DNA of 64,000 nt from Betaproteobacteria bacterium RIFCSPLOWO2_02_FULL_63_19 (GCA_001770415.1 MEQX01000069.1:16741-80740); one strand, 5' to 3'; numbered from the stretch's first letter, positions 53,270 through 62,956 are shown. Numbers and translations: made by a program. The notes: generated by a model not told the origin, from the letters alone.

Positions 53270-54262
53270 ATGAACGAAATCGACCTGACGATATCGACGT
53301 GGGACTACGACCGTGTGCGCGCGCTGATCGACGGGCGCGTCCGGGTCGAAGGTTGCCGCCTGAACTACATTGCACTGAGCCCGGAGGAGTGTTTCCACCG
53401 CGGTCATTTTTTCAAGGAGTTCGAGGCCACGGAAATCGGTTGCAGCTTCTACCTCAACGCGATTTCGATCGGCGACCTTTCCTACCGCGCAATTCCGGTC
53501 TTCCTTTCACGTACCTTCCGGCATTCCGGAATTTATGTCCGGAGCGACAGCGGAATCAAGACGCCCGGGGATCTGAGAGGTCGCCGGGTTGGAGTACCCG
53601 AGTACCAGATGACGGCGGCGATCTGGATTCGCGGCATGCTCAAGGACCAGTTTGGCGTCGACTACGCCGACATCAACTGGGTCGAAGGCGGGCTCGAGGA
53701 ATGGGGCCGCAAGAGCAAGATCAAGCTGACGCTGCCGCCTGGATTCCCGCTGGAACAATCGCCGCAGGGCCGGTCGCTGAACCAAATGCTTGTGGCGGGC
53801 GATCTCGATGCCGTGATCGGCGCGCGAGCCCCGTCGTGCTTCATCGAAGGTGATCCGCGCGTGCGCCGCCTGTTCGATGACTTCAAGAGCGCTGAGAAGG
53901 AATATTTCGCGCAATCGGGGATATTCCCCATCATGCATTGCCTGGCCATCCGCGGTGACGTCGCCGACAGGCATCCCTGGCTCGCCACCAGCCTCTTGAA
54001 GGCATTCGAAGAAGCCAAACGCATAGCCGACCAAGACCTGGAAGAGGTGGCCGCGCTGAAAATCGGGCTACCGTGGCTGGCACAGGAACTGGCCGAGACC
54101 AAGGCGGTGATGGGCGAGAACTTCTGGTCCTACGGCGTGCCGGACAACCGGAAAACGCTGGACGCGATGGTCCGCTACGCGTACGAGCAGGGCGTCGCGG
54201 CGCGCCCGCTCAAGATGGAAGAGGTGTTCATCGCTTCGACCGTGAACACCGCGAAGATCTGA
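53270..54262 (+). CDS. 4,5-dihydroxyphthalate decarboxylase-like / NMT1-type binding-fold protein
   Basis: A 330-residue protein whose start is supported by GGAAG five bases upstream. It has no signal peptide (MNEIDLTISTWDYDRV). It matches the Pht5-like family: an early strand with RVEGCRLNYIALSPEECF, AIPVFLSRTFRHSGIYVR, KTPGDLRGRRVGVPEYQMTAAIWIRGML, and VAGDLDAVIGARAP. Members have the periplasmic binding protein fold but several act as cytosolic decarboxylases of dihydroxyphthalate-type acids. No ABC genes are linked. The lack of a signal peptide favours an enzyme or a cytosolic sensor. Confidence 0.82.
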   Translation: MNEIDLTISTWDYDRVRALIDGRVRVEGCRLNYIALSPEECFHRGHFFKEFEATEIGCSFYLNAISIGDLSYRAIPVFLSRTFRHSGIYVRSDSGIKTPGDLRGRRVGVPEYQMTAAIWIRGMLKDQFGVDYADINWVEGGLEEWGRKSKIKLTLPPGFPLEQSPQGRSLNQMLVAGDLDAVIGARAPSCFIEGDPRVRRLFDDFKSAEKEYFAQSGIFPIMHCLAIRGDVADRHPWLATSLLKAFEEAKRIADQDLEEVAALKIGLPWLAQELAETKAVMGENFWSYGVPDNRKTLDAMVRYAYEQGVAARPLKMEEVFIASTVNTAKI

Positions 54263-54653
54263 CGGGCGGCGCTCCGCTTACTCCGCCGCCGCCGCTACCG
54301 GTCTTCGCCCGCGGCTTCGATCGTCTGCACAGGGTGCGGCTCCTGTCTGCTTCGAAGCAGATTTTCTGTTGAGCCTACTGGTACTTGCCAGACGCCAAGT
54401 TTTCCGCGACGGGCACACATGGCATCGTCGTTGCCCTGCGTGACCGGTGTCGAGCGGCTCGCCCCACAGAAACGAGCGGGCCGCACCTCCTGCGGCGCAT
54501 GCCGACAGGCCCTGGTCGGCACCGCTTGCTTACCGATGGTGTAGCCGGCAAATGATGGTCTTTAGCTTAGGCTCATCGGCCTTTCGACGGATCGCCGGAC
54601 ACTGACCTCAATTTCGGCGGTTGCCAATGCTGTCTAGCGGGTCCTAGCGGCCG
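54263..54653. other. intergenic region between convergent genes with a hairpin
   Basis: About 390 bases without a supported gene. A seven-pair stem (TGCCGAC at 54500-54506, GTCGGCA at 54515-54521) around an eight-base loop is the only structure I see, with a smaller CCGCA/TGCGG pair just before it. Either could end transcription from one or both sides. Confidence 0.4.
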
Positions 54654-56573
54654 TCATACGCGCGTCGAGATCGATCTTAGACGCATCAGTTTCGGCGAGA
54701 TCGCGACCGCAGTCGCGCCTAGACCTGCAGCGGGGAAGACGATTCCCGGAGCGATCAACAAGAGGCCACCGGCCAGGACAACCAGTCGCTGAAACGAATT
54801 GAGCGAGCCGAAAAGATATCCCTGTATTCCCGCTGCGACCAGAGCCGAACCGACAAAGGCCGTTCCGCCGGCCAGGGCAACTTGGCCTACAGAGCCGTTC
54901 ATCAACAGCCTGTCGTTGAAGACAAACGCGAACGGGATCAAATAGGCTGCAATGCCGATCCGCATTGCCTCCCAGCCAGTCTGCCACACCTTGCTGTTTG
55001 CGATGCTTGATGTGACGAAAACGGCGATGCAGGTCGGTGGCGTATAGAAAGACGCGAGCCCCCAATAAATGACGTAGAGATGCGCCGCCATTTCCGAGAC
55101 GCCCAGGCGCACTAATGCGGGTGCCATCAAGGTTGCGAGAGTCACGTACGCCGGCGTCGCGTCGAGCCCCATACCAACGACCAGACTGACGAGCCCGACG
55201 AACACTAGGGTCAGAAGCAAATTGCCGCCCGCAAGTTCGACGATGAAGCGAGAGACTTTTATTCCTACGCCAGAGAGTTCAAGCGCGCCGATCATGATTC
55301 CAACGGCCGCGGTAATCGACGCGACGGTGATCCAGCGATGAACTCCCTCGTCGAACGCCGATACGATTCTCCGCGGAGTCAACCAAAGCGAGGGGTCGCG
55401 CGAAACGAAGCTGGTTGCCACGACAAATCCGCACGCATAAATGCCGGCCATTCCGGGCGGATAAGAGCTGATGATCAGGAAATAGACCAGGGCAGCGACT
55501 GGAATCATGTAATACCAGCCGCGTCTGAATACCGGCCAGAAACGCGGCAGCTCGGCTTCTGCGAGCGCCTTTATCCCGGCTTTTTTCGCCTGCAGATGTA
55601 CCGAAACGAAGACGATCAGAAAATAGAGGAAGGCCGGAACGAGCGCAGCCGCGACCACCGCGGAATAGGAAACCTCGATCCACTCCGCCATAAGGAAGGC
55701 CATCGCGCCCATGACCGGCGGAAGGATGATCCCGCCGGTAGACGCGACCGCCTCGACCGCTGCAGCGAAGGCGGGTGTATAGCCGATCGACTTCATCATC
55801 GGAATCGTGAAGACGCCGGTGGTGGCGGCATTGCTGGAAGGCGACCCCGAAATCGAGCCGAACATGGCACTTGCCACAACCGCCGCCTTGGCGGGGCCTC
55901 CGCACAACCTTCCAGTGAGCGCCAGAGCCGTGTCCATGAACCAGCGGCTTGCGCCCGCGGCCTGCATCAGCGCGCCAAAGATGAGGAATACGATGATGAT
56001 ATTGGCGGCGATGCCGAGGGGAAGTCCGAATATGCCGGCGCTTCCGACGTAGGAACTGTAGAGCAGGCGATGGAGCGGATAGCCGCGGCCATACAAGAGC
56101 CCGGGCAGATATCTCTGGAAGATCGTAACTAAAACGAAAAAGAGAATAATGACCGGTAATGCCCATCCGGTCGTTCGCCGCACCGCCTCAAGCAGGGGAA
56201 TTACCAGCATCATCGACAGGACCATGCCGGCTGTATCCAGATAGCCGTACTCGGCATAGTTCAGAATGCTCTGATAGGAGAATATGACGAAACACGTGCT
56301 GACGAGAGTAAAACCCAGCAGGAGATAGTCGTACCAACGCACCCGTGGTGGCCGCCGTTCGTCGTTGGCGCCACCTACCTGCCGCGCTCGATGCGCCGGC
56401 AGCGTCAGAAAGATCAACGTCATCGCCGCGCTGAGGCTAACGGCGAGGTGAATCTCGTTCGGAACGAATACACCAAACCATGTCGGAAACTGGGCCACCA
56501 CCACGATGTGGTAACCCGCAATGAGCGTCGTCAGCCCGATCAGAAACGCTGGGCGCCGCACCGACTTACGCAA
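54654..56573 (-). CDS. fused TRAP transporter permease (second TAXI system)
   Basis: A 639-residue inner-membrane permease of the DctQM-fusion type with about 18 helices. Signature segments are FGALMQAAGASRWFMDTALALTG, GSISGSPSSNAATTGVFTIPMM, VEAVASTGGIILPPVMGAMAFLMAE, and in the second half VGMGLDATPAYVTLATLMAP and ASFYTPPTCIAVFVTS. The start used is a TTG; no ATG is available upstream in frame, and a GTG twelve bases in is an alternative. It follows its binding protein by 79 bases on the same strand. It is clearly diverged from the other permease at 44.8 kb, so the two systems probably carry different acids. Confidence 0.9.
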   Translation of the reverse strand: MRKSVRRPAFLIGLTTLIAGYHIVVVAQFPTWFGVFVPNEIHLAVSLSAAMTLIFLTLPAHRARQVGGANDERRPPRVRWYDYLLLGFTLVSTCFVIFSYQSILNYAEYGYLDTAGMVLSMMLVIPLLEAVRRTTGWALPVIILFFVLVTIFQRYLPGLLYGRGYPLHRLLYSSYVGSAGIFGLPLGIAANIIIVFLIFGALMQAAGASRWFMDTALALTGRLCGGPAKAAVVASAMFGSISGSPSSNAATTGVFTIPMMKSIGYTPAFAAAVEAVASTGGIILPPVMGAMAFLMAEWIEVSYSAVVAAALVPAFLYFLIVFVSVHLQAKKAGIKALAEAELPRFWPVFRRGWYYMIPVAALVYFLIISSYPPGMAGIYACGFVVATSFVSRDPSLWLTPRRIVSAFDEGVHRWITVASITAAVGIMIGALELSGVGIKVSRFIVELAGGNLLLTLVFVGLVSLVVGMGLDATPAYVTLATLMAPALVRLGVSEMAAHLYVIYWGLASFYTPPTCIAVFVTSSIANSKVWQTGWEAMRIGIAAYLIPFAFVFNDRLLMNGSVGQVALAGGTAFVGSALVAAGIQGYLFGSLNSFQRLVVLAGGLLLIAPGIVFPAAGLGATAVAISPKLMRLRSISTRV

Positions 56574-56652
56574 GCCTCATCGGGTGCCCTGGCGCTGGCT
56601 TCGCAACAGCAGACGATTCGGGCCCATGCCCACCAAACGCACTATTGAACGC

Positions 56653-57648
56653 TTATCGCTTCATCAGTGCTTGCTGATTCGCTTCCAACGTCGACGTCCA
56701 CACGCCTTTCTCCTTGAAATACCGTATAGCACCGGGGTGGAACGGCAGCGACACGTGCTTTAGCGTGTTGTCCAAATTGTAATGACGTCCCAAGCGCTGA
56801 TAAGACATTAGTTCCTTGGTATTTTCGAGAACTGCTTTGACGACCTTGTAGACTGTCTCCTCGGATACCCCGGGCCGCGTCAGGAGGTACGTATTCATCG
56901 CAATCACATTGACGTCCTCGGACTGATTCATGAACGTCCCCTTCGGCAAGGTCTGGCCCCACATCACAGAGGGCAGCTGCTTGAGCATTTCATCCCGTTG
57001 CGCCGCAGGCAGATACAGAAAATCGATGATCCCGTCTTTCATCGGCTTTTGAATATTCGCGGCCCCGCGCCCAAAAGGCAGAAGCGCTGCGTCTACGCTG
57101 CCCGCCGCCAGCGCCTTGAGCGCCGCTCCCGTTTGTGTAGTGGCTACTTGGTTGACGCTGGACGGATTAACCTTGAATTGCTTCAGCATGACGCCCATGA
57201 TCATATGGACATCAGGAAGCGCCGGTCGCTTGGCAACAACCGTCCGGCCCGCAAGATCTTCAACACGCTTGATAGCAGCGCTTTTCCTGAGAAACAACCA
57301 GCGCAAGCTCGGGTGCCCCTGAGCGACGAGCTGAATGTCCACTGGCTTCTTGAAATTGACGATTCCTTTATACCCGTTGACCGCGGCGAATGAATTGGCG
57401 AGCGCGAACTCGATATTTCCGGCAGCCAGCCCCCTGACGTTGGCTCCTGAACCGCCTACCGCTTCGACCGTAATGTTGATTCCGGCGTGCTTCTGAATGA
57501 CCTCGGATGCCCCGACCGCCAACACGTAGATGCTGCTTCCAACGCTAGACGTACCGAAGCGGATCGCTTGCTGCCCGGCAGCAGGCAAGGCCATCGACAA
57601 AACGATTCCTGTCGACAGGGCAATGAATGTCTTGAAGAGTTTGCACAT
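56653..57648 (-). CDS. TAXI-family solute-binding protein (second system)
   Basis: A 331-residue periplasmic binding protein. GGAGG lies seven bases before the ATG at 57648, which opens a signal peptide ending ALPAAG. TAXI features: IRFGTSSVGSSIYVLAVGASEVIQK, ITVEAVGGSGANVRGLAAGNIEFA, VEDLAGRTVVAKRP, and a closing SLPFHPGAIRYFKEKGVW. It is the first gene of the pair with the permease and is divergent from the C-C hydrolase-like gene, which suggests a shared control region and a common substrate. Confidence 0.92.
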   Translation of the reverse strand: MCKLFKTFIALSTGIVLSMALPAAGQQAIRFGTSSVGSSIYVLAVGASEVIQKHAGINITVEAVGGSGANVRGLAAGNIEFALANSFAAVNGYKGIVNFKKPVDIQLVAQGHPSLRWLFLRKSAAIKRVEDLAGRTVVAKRPALPDVHMIMGVMLKQFKVNPSSVNQVATTQTGAALKALAAGSVDAALLPFGRGAANIQKPMKDGIIDFLYLPAAQRDEMLKQLPSVMWGQTLPKGTFMNQSEDVNVIAMNTYLLTRPGVSEETVYKVVKAVLENTKELMSYQRLGRHYNLDNTLKHVSLPFHPGAIRYFKEKGVWTSTLEANQQALMKR

Positions 57649-58069
57649 GTCAGGCCTCCGTTGGCTAGCTGTCTGGGATACCATGGCCATTCGCGGTCGT
57701 ACAGGCAGACTCACTCGACGTTCCGATGCTCATCGGCGCAACGCATTGGAACCGCAAGAGCCCTCCCCTGATCACCGACGCGCAAGCGGCGGAATACATT
57801 CGCTCAGACGACGAGCGCGGTGAACTTCGAACGTTTGGCCCTGATGGGCCGAATGAAAGTGACAAAAAAGTGTCTCATATCCGGGAACTGCTTACAAGCG
57901 ATGACAAACCCAAGCTTGCTCGTCGTAAGATCCTCGTTGATGCGCGTGGACTTTGCGAGGCTCGTGGGTGGCGAGTGTTGAATATGCATCTGCCAGATGT
58001 TCGTTCGAGTCTCCAGCCTTGCTGGACGATTGAATTGTCTCTTCACTTCAGCTAGAGGAGAAATACGCG
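57649..58069. other. shared control region of the second TAXI pair and the hydrolase
   Basis: About 420 bases between divergent genes. A plus-strand frame of 109 codons (57726-58055) is open but has no ribosome site and no recognisable protein character. AGAGGAG for the hydrolase lies at the right end. I cannot point to a specific operator. Confidence 0.35.
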
Positions 58070-59290
58070 ATGATTCGGCATAGGACCAGAAGGATGACCG
58101 AGCAGGAGTGGACGTTCGACAAGATAATTCAGGCGAACGGCATGGATATTTCTTTTCCGATGTCCGAAACCCTGTTGCGCACGGTGGGAATGGACTTATC
58201 GGCGGATATCAGGCGCCTTCGTTCGAGGATCAAGAAATACGTGGAGATTTCGCGCGAGATCGCCAAGCTGGCCGCCAAACGCGAAGCAATGGCGACTAAG
58301 GCCGAAGCCCAGGGACACGTTATTACTGCTCGCGACAACTATTTTGCGGCCGCTGTCTTGTATACGGGTGCGCAAGGGACGATCCATGATGACGATAACA
58401 TGGAAAACGCCGTCTACAGTGAGAAGAAGAACGAATGCTACGATAGGTATATCGAGCACGCCCCGCATCCGATAGAAAGAGTCGAAATCGCTTTCGACGA
58501 TCGGTATCTTCCGGGGCTTCTACACCTGCCAACGAGGGAATCCCGCGCATTTCCTTGTGTCGTGCATTTCGGCGGGATGGATGTGGTCAAGGAAATGTTG
58601 ACGTCGGCGTACGGCGATAAGTTCCTTGAACGAGGAATAGCAGTGATGTCCCTTGACGGTCCGGGCCAGAACGAAGCTCGAATCACCCGGAAGATCTGTT
58701 GCACCGCTGACAATTTTGTAACGGCCGGACGAGCCGCGATGGATTTCCTTCTCGATCGTCCGGAGATCGACAGCAACAGGATTGGGATAGCCGGGGTAAG
58801 CATGGGCTCTTTCTGGGTTCCCCAAATTGTGGCCCACGATCACCGGTATAAGGCAGCTGCGGCCTTCCACGTTTGCCATGAACCGGGTATGGCGACGCTT
58901 TTCACGCGAAGCTTCCCGGGATTCAAGGAGCGGTTCATGTGGATGGCGGGTTATGAAGATGAGACAGAATTCGACGAATTCGCTAAGTTGCTCACGCTCA
59001 AGGGACTCGGCCAGCGAATAAAATGTCCGATACTGATCGTTGCAGGGGAAGATGATCAATTGAGTCCGATCGCATATACGCATGAATTTTTCGGCGAGAT
59101 CGAGGCGCCCAAGACACTGGTTATCTATAAGGGCGAGGCGCACGGGATATCGGACAACCTGGATGAAAAGGCACTCATCGCCGATTGGATGATGAACAGG
59201 CTGGAAGGTGTTCCGATAAGGTCGGAACATATTCTTATGGATGGTGCGACCGGCCGCGAACTCCCGACCGGACCGAACACCAACGATTGA
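58070..59290 (+). CDS. alpha/beta hydrolase of the 2,6-dihydroxypseudooxynicotine hydrolase type
   Basis: A 406-residue enzyme with an N-terminal helical cap (residues 1-130, SADIRRLRSRIKKYVEISREI) and a C-terminal hydrolase domain. The triad can be placed: Ser244 in AGVSMGS, Asp328 or Asp329 in AGEDDQLSP, and His358 in GEAHGIS. This cap-then-hydrolase layout is that of the DUF1100/FrsA and 2,6-dihydroxypseudooxynicotine hydrolase group, which cut C-C or ester bonds. AGAGGAG lies about nine bases before the ATG; a second ATG is at codon 9. It is divergent from the second TAXI transporter and probably acts on what that system imports. Confidence 0.82.
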   Translation: MIRHRTRRMTEQEWTFDKIIQANGMDISFPMSETLLRTVGMDLSADIRRLRSRIKKYVEISREIAKLAAKREAMATKAEAQGHVITARDNYFAAAVLYTGAQGTIHDDDNMENAVYSEKKNECYDRYIEHAPHPIERVEIAFDDRYLPGLLHLPTRESRAFPCVVHFGGMDVVKEMLTSAYGDKFLERGIAVMSLDGPGQNEARITRKICCTADNFVTAGRAAMDFLLDRPEIDSNRIGIAGVSMGSFWVPQIVAHDHRYKAAAAFHVCHEPGMATLFTRSFPGFKERFMWMAGYEDETEFDEFAKLLTLKGLGQRIKCPILIVAGEDDQLSPIAYTHEFFGEIEAPKTLVIYKGEAHGISDNLDEKALIADWMMNRLEGVPIRSEHILMDGATGRELPTGPNTND

Positions 59291-59445
59291 AATATCCCGA
59301 CTGCCGCTGACGGCATCGCCCGGTTCCCAAGCGCTCGCGCACTCGGGCTTAGGTTGATTTCGCATCCCGGGGGCGTCCCCGCGCGGGAGCGCTCAGACGG
59401 AAATTATTGGTAAAAATTTCCATCTGCGCGGTTCGTCGCGCTGTG

Positions 59446-60705
59446 CTATTCGGACCCCTCGGCCATGCCGACCCGGATCGCGGCGCCACGCATCCACAGC
59501 CAGAACAGAAGGCCGAGCGCCCCACCACCCAGCAACGACGGCACCAAGCCGAACACCTCACCCAAATGGCCGACGATAAAGGCGCCGAGTGCCGGCAGTG
59601 CCCGGATGGAGATGCCGTAGAGGCTCATGACCCGGGCGCGCATCCGATCGTCCACGGTATTCTGGATCAAGATTTGATTGCTGATGAGTACCACCGACGA
59701 GGTAAATCCATAGACGAAGAGGCAGGCAACCCCGAGCGCCAGGCTGCTGGAATACAAGAACGCGATGAGTACAACCGCCGTCGCCGCGAAATTGAGCAGC
59801 ATGATCTGCGTGATGCCTCTGGTGGCGCCGCGCCAGGTGAGCCAGAGCGAGGCAAAAACGGCCCCCAATCCCGCAGCCGGCAGCAGCCAGCCAAGTGGCT
59901 CCGGTCCGGATTTAAGGACGCTGCCAACGAATGCCGGCATGATTTCCACGACCGGACGGAGAAAAATCGCCAGCGCAACCGCGACCACCAGCAACATGCG
60001 AATGGTCAAGCTTGACCATGCGTAGCGAACCCCGGCGGCCAAATCATCGATAACACCGGGCGTCGCAAGCGTGCGGGTTTTGCTTTCATCGATGCGGATA
60101 AGCATCAAGGCGAGAAGCAAGGCATAGTAACTTACCGCTTTGAAGGCGAATGCCGCGGCAACCCCGAACCAGACCAGAATGATGCCGGCCAGTGCCGGAC
60201 CGGCAAACCGTGCCGCCTGGGAAATCGAGGACTGGAATGCGATGGCGCCGGACAAGTCGCGGCGTGGCACCAGCCTGGGCATGATCGCGAAATGGGCCGG
60301 GAAAGCGACTCCGTTGCAGGCGCCGAGAAGGATGACGAAGCCGAGCAAGATCTCGATGGTCATCCATTCACCGAAGGTCACCACGGTCATCGCCGAAACC
60401 GTGATGGACGCCAACAGTTGAGCCCAAAACAGCGCGCGTTGCGCGCTGGTCCGGTCGATGATGACCCCGGCAAACGGGCTGACGACGACATTGGGAATGG
60501 TTTCGGCCAACACCATTGTGCCGACCCAGGCGGTGGAGTGGGTCATTTCCCAGGTCATCCAGCCAAGCGCAACGACGAACGCGAAGGTGCCAGTGAGCGC
60601 GAAACCCAGTCCGCTGCAGTAGAGAACGAGGTTCCGCGAGCGCAGGGCCTGGCCGATGCCGCCCAGGGCGCCTAAAGATTTTCCAGTGCCGCGGCCGTCC
60701 GACAC
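59446..60705 (-). CDS. MFS transporter, EntS/MFS_3-like
   Basis: A 419-residue carrier with 10-12 predicted helices. It begins with LRSRNLVLYCSGLGFALTGTF and contains SPFAGVIIDRTSAQRALFW (motif A region) and RRDLSGAIAFQSSISQAARFAGPALAG, the pattern of the EntS-like MFS_3 group that exports siderophores, drugs or other small molecules. The start is GTG. The gene is convergent with the hydrolase gene; neither substrate nor regulator can be named. Confidence 0.82.
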   Translation of the reverse strand: MSDGRGTGKSLGALGGIGQALRSRNLVLYCSGLGFALTGTFAFVVALGWMTWEMTHSTAWVGTMVLAETIPNVVVSPFAGVIIDRTSAQRALFWAQLLASITVSAMTVVTFGEWMTIEILLGFVILLGACNGVAFPAHFAIMPRLVPRRDLSGAIAFQSSISQAARFAGPALAGIILVWFGVAAAFAFKAVSYYALLLALMLIRIDESKTRTLATPGVIDDLAAGVRYAWSSLTIRMLLVVAVALAIFLRPVVEIMPAFVGSVLKSGPEPLGWLLPAAGLGAVFASLWLTWRGATRGITQIMLLNFAATAVVLIAFLYSSSLALGVACLFVYGFTSSVVLISNQILIQNTVDDRMRARVMSLYGISIRALPALGAFIVGHLGEVFGLVPSLLGGGALGLLFWLWMRGAAIRVGMAEGSE

Positions 60706-61049
60706 GGTGGCGCTGTGCTCCGATATCCGGTTCCCCGCCGCGTATCACCCGCCGCCGGCATCAGCAATGCTTTCCGCTGCGCGACAAGGCTCAGCCAGCA
60801 GCTGACCGACACCGTGCAGCGGGATACAAGCGGGCCGCAATTTCAAGACTACGCGGGCAGATTGCGGAGATCAAAATGTGGGCCGAGGTAAACTGATCCC
60901 ATGAAAGCACCGGATCCTATCAAAAAACCAAGTCGATATCGGGTGCGCTTCCGGAACGGTTCCGCCGCGCCGCGTAAGCGGGAGGGGCAGTTTCCGGAGA
61001 GTCGGTGAGTAGCGGGTGTCGTCGGCCGCTGAGGCAATACCGCCGGAAT
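60706..61049. other. gene-poor region with a short degenerate frame
   Basis: About 340 bases. A 35-codon plus-strand frame (60901-61008) encodes RYRVRFRNGSAAPRKREGQF; a similar short string (GRFLDGFAGPRKRPRPF) is encoded near 61490-61540. Nothing else is supported. Confidence 0.3.
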
Positions 61050-61295
61050 CTATTTCCCCAACTCCTTAGCGATATACACGCGAAACGGGCACCTGCATAA
61101 GTGCTCGATGCCACTGCTAAAGCCGAATCCGCATTCCTGATATCCCTGTTCGTCCAAGCAGATCAGGTTGTGTTCCATGCCAATGTCGCGCGCTTCGCAT
61201 GCGTTTCGAAATCCGTCCCTTATACAGGCGAAGTCCATTGCGCACGACGTCGTGCACATCAGGTGGCTAATTTGGTGCTCGTGTTGTGCATTCAT
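61050..61295 (-). CDS. small cysteine-rich protein
   Basis: An 81-residue product with nine Cys residues, including CTTSC, DFACIRDGF, ICLDEQGYQECGF and, near the C-terminus, LCRCPFRVYIAKELGK. The C-R-C-P-x-R-V-Y-I-A-K end is a pattern I associate with a family of small proteobacterial proteins of unknown function. The number and spacing of Cys suggest metal or Fe-S binding. No signal peptide. The start at 61295 (MNAQHEHQ) has only a weak ribosome site; the frame extends 26 codons further up. It stands alone in a gene-poor stretch. Confidence 0.6.
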   Translation of the reverse strand: MNAQHEHQISHLMCTTSCAMDFACIRDGFRNACEARDIGMEHNLICLDEQGYQECGFGFSSGIEHLCRCPFRVYIAKELGK

Positions 61296-61910
61296 GGACG
61301 CTTGTTGTCCGGTTCGCCGAAAAAGAGAAGATCCTTGCCTCGCGGTGGTCTGCCAAGATTTGTCAGTAAGCAACCATATTACTTCAGGCGCTGGTGACCG
61401 CGCACTCAGTGCCAGCCGGGGATCATACTCATTTTTGTGCTCACTGTAACGCTACCTCTTCCATGCCTGGCTAAAGTAGAGAGGTTCGGGGTCGCTTCCT
61501 GGACGGTTTCGCCGGGCCGCGGAAGAGACCGCGGCCATTCTCTGTATATTCAGTGAGTCGTCGCCGCACCTGGCGGCTGTTGGCCAGGGGGCTTCACCCG
61601 AGGCCGGCAGTAACCGTGCAGTCTTGGACGTCCTTGATGAACGCCAGCCGAACAGCGCCGCGTTACGCCTCTGCGGCAGCGGAACCCATGTTTCTGGCTT
61701 TCGCGATGAACCAAAGGTGTGGAGTCTGGTCTAGTGCTGAATTGGGTCTGTTAAATGTCCTGGGCCGGCGCTGGCCCCGGTTGATTCGCCGAGGGAACGG
61801 GCCTTGGTCACGAACGTGTCGGCACTATTCCTTATTTTCTGACTCGCTGCTTGTTCGATGTCGGTATTGCGGTCTCGTGTCTTGGAAATTGTTGCCTCGG
61901 GAGCATTCAT
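61296..61910. other. gene-poor region upstream of the stress-protein gene
   Basis: About 615 bases with no reading frame I can support, apart from the short GRFLDGFAGPRKR-like string around 61490-61540. The last ten bases carry GGGAG for the stress-protein gene. It may hold that gene's promoter and remains of lost genes. Confidence 0.35.
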
Positions 61911-62744
61911 ATGCAACCGCCCATCCGCTCGATCGTGCATCCCACGGATTTCTCCGAAGCCAGCATCGACGCCTTCGCCCATGCGCTGAAGATCGCACTA
62001 CTGGTCAGGGGAAGGCTCGATATCGTGCATGTGACTGCAGGTCACGACCACGGCGGCGACGCCATGCCGCCCCGGATGCGTCACGCTTTGTCGTTGTGGG
62101 GATTGGCGAAGGAAACGGAATCGCCCGCATCGGTCGGGGAGCGTCTCAACATCAAAGTGACCAAGGTCGAATTGCTGCCACAAAGCCCGAAATTGGGCAT
62201 CCTCGGCTATCTCCACCGAAACCCGAGCGATCTTCTTGTCGTGGCCACGCACGGACGCGAAGGCTTCATGCGTTGGCTGCGCGGGTCAGTCGCCGAATCC
62301 GTCGCGCTGCGTTCCGGCATGCTGACGCTCTTTCTGCCGCCGGATGCGCGGAACTTCGTCAACGAAGCGACCGGCGAGGTTCATCTGAAGCGCGTACTGG
62401 TGCCTATCGATCACGAGCCTGCGCCCGGCGCGGTGCTCGGCACGATAATGGGCTTCATCGCTCTGTTCGAAAAGCGCGGAGTGGAATTGCGTTCGATACA
62501 TGTCGGTACGAAACCGCCAAGCCTGCCCAAGGACGTAAGACTCGACGGCATGACCAAGATCGAATTGCGCAAGGGTCATCCAGTGGACGCGATCAGGACC
62601 GAAGCCGTGGACTGGAATGCCGATCTGATCGTAATGCCCACGGCCGGGCATCGTGGTCTCCTGGATGCGCTCGGGGGCAGCACCAGCGAGCGCGTTTTGC
62701 GTCACGCGCCGTGTCCGGTGCTGACCGTTCCGGTACCCGCGTAG
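61911..62744 (+). CDS. tandem-domain universal stress protein
   Basis: A 277-residue cytosolic protein with two UspA domains. The first (1-145) starts SIVHPTDFSEASIDAFAHAL and has the nucleotide loop VATHGREGFMRWLRGSVAESV; the second (about 155-277) starts KRVLVPIDHEP and ends MPTAGHRGLLDALGGSTSERVLRHAPCPVLTVPV, which carries the G-x2-G-x9-G-S/T ATP-binding pattern. Such proteins act in starvation and stress survival. GGGAG sits seven bases before the ATG. The nitrilase gene begins 212 bases downstream on the same strand. Confidence 0.9.
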   Translation: MQPPIRSIVHPTDFSEASIDAFAHALKIALLVRGRLDIVHVTAGHDHGGDAMPPRMRHALSLWGLAKETESPASVGERLNIKVTKVELLPQSPKLGILGYLHRNPSDLLVVATHGREGFMRWLRGSVAESVALRSGMLTLFLPPDARNFVNEATGEVHLKRVLVPIDHEPAPGAVLGTIMGFIALFEKRGVELRSIHVGTKPPSLPKDVRLDGMTKIELRKGHPVDAIRTEAVDWNADLIVMPTAGHRGLLDALGGSTSERVLRHAPCPVLTVPVPA

Positions 62745-62956
62745 TTCAGGTCCAAGGTAGTGCGCGCAAGGTGCGATCCGCCCGGCATCCATCCCGTTTT
62801 GGCGGCAACGCGCACGTGGTTCGTTCTGCAACAGGTTGCATCAGGCCATAAGTCACTGAACGCGGCTCGCCATTGAGGTTCCTGTCCAGCGCTGACACCG
62901 CTTGACTTGCCGATCCGGTTCGGATTACAACCTTGGGACTTTGAGGAGGACATCCC

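Noticed and set aside
57726-58055. 109-codon frame in the control region of the second TAXI system
   Set aside because: No ribosome site, no secondary-structure or family signal, and it ends directly in the ribosome site of the next gene.
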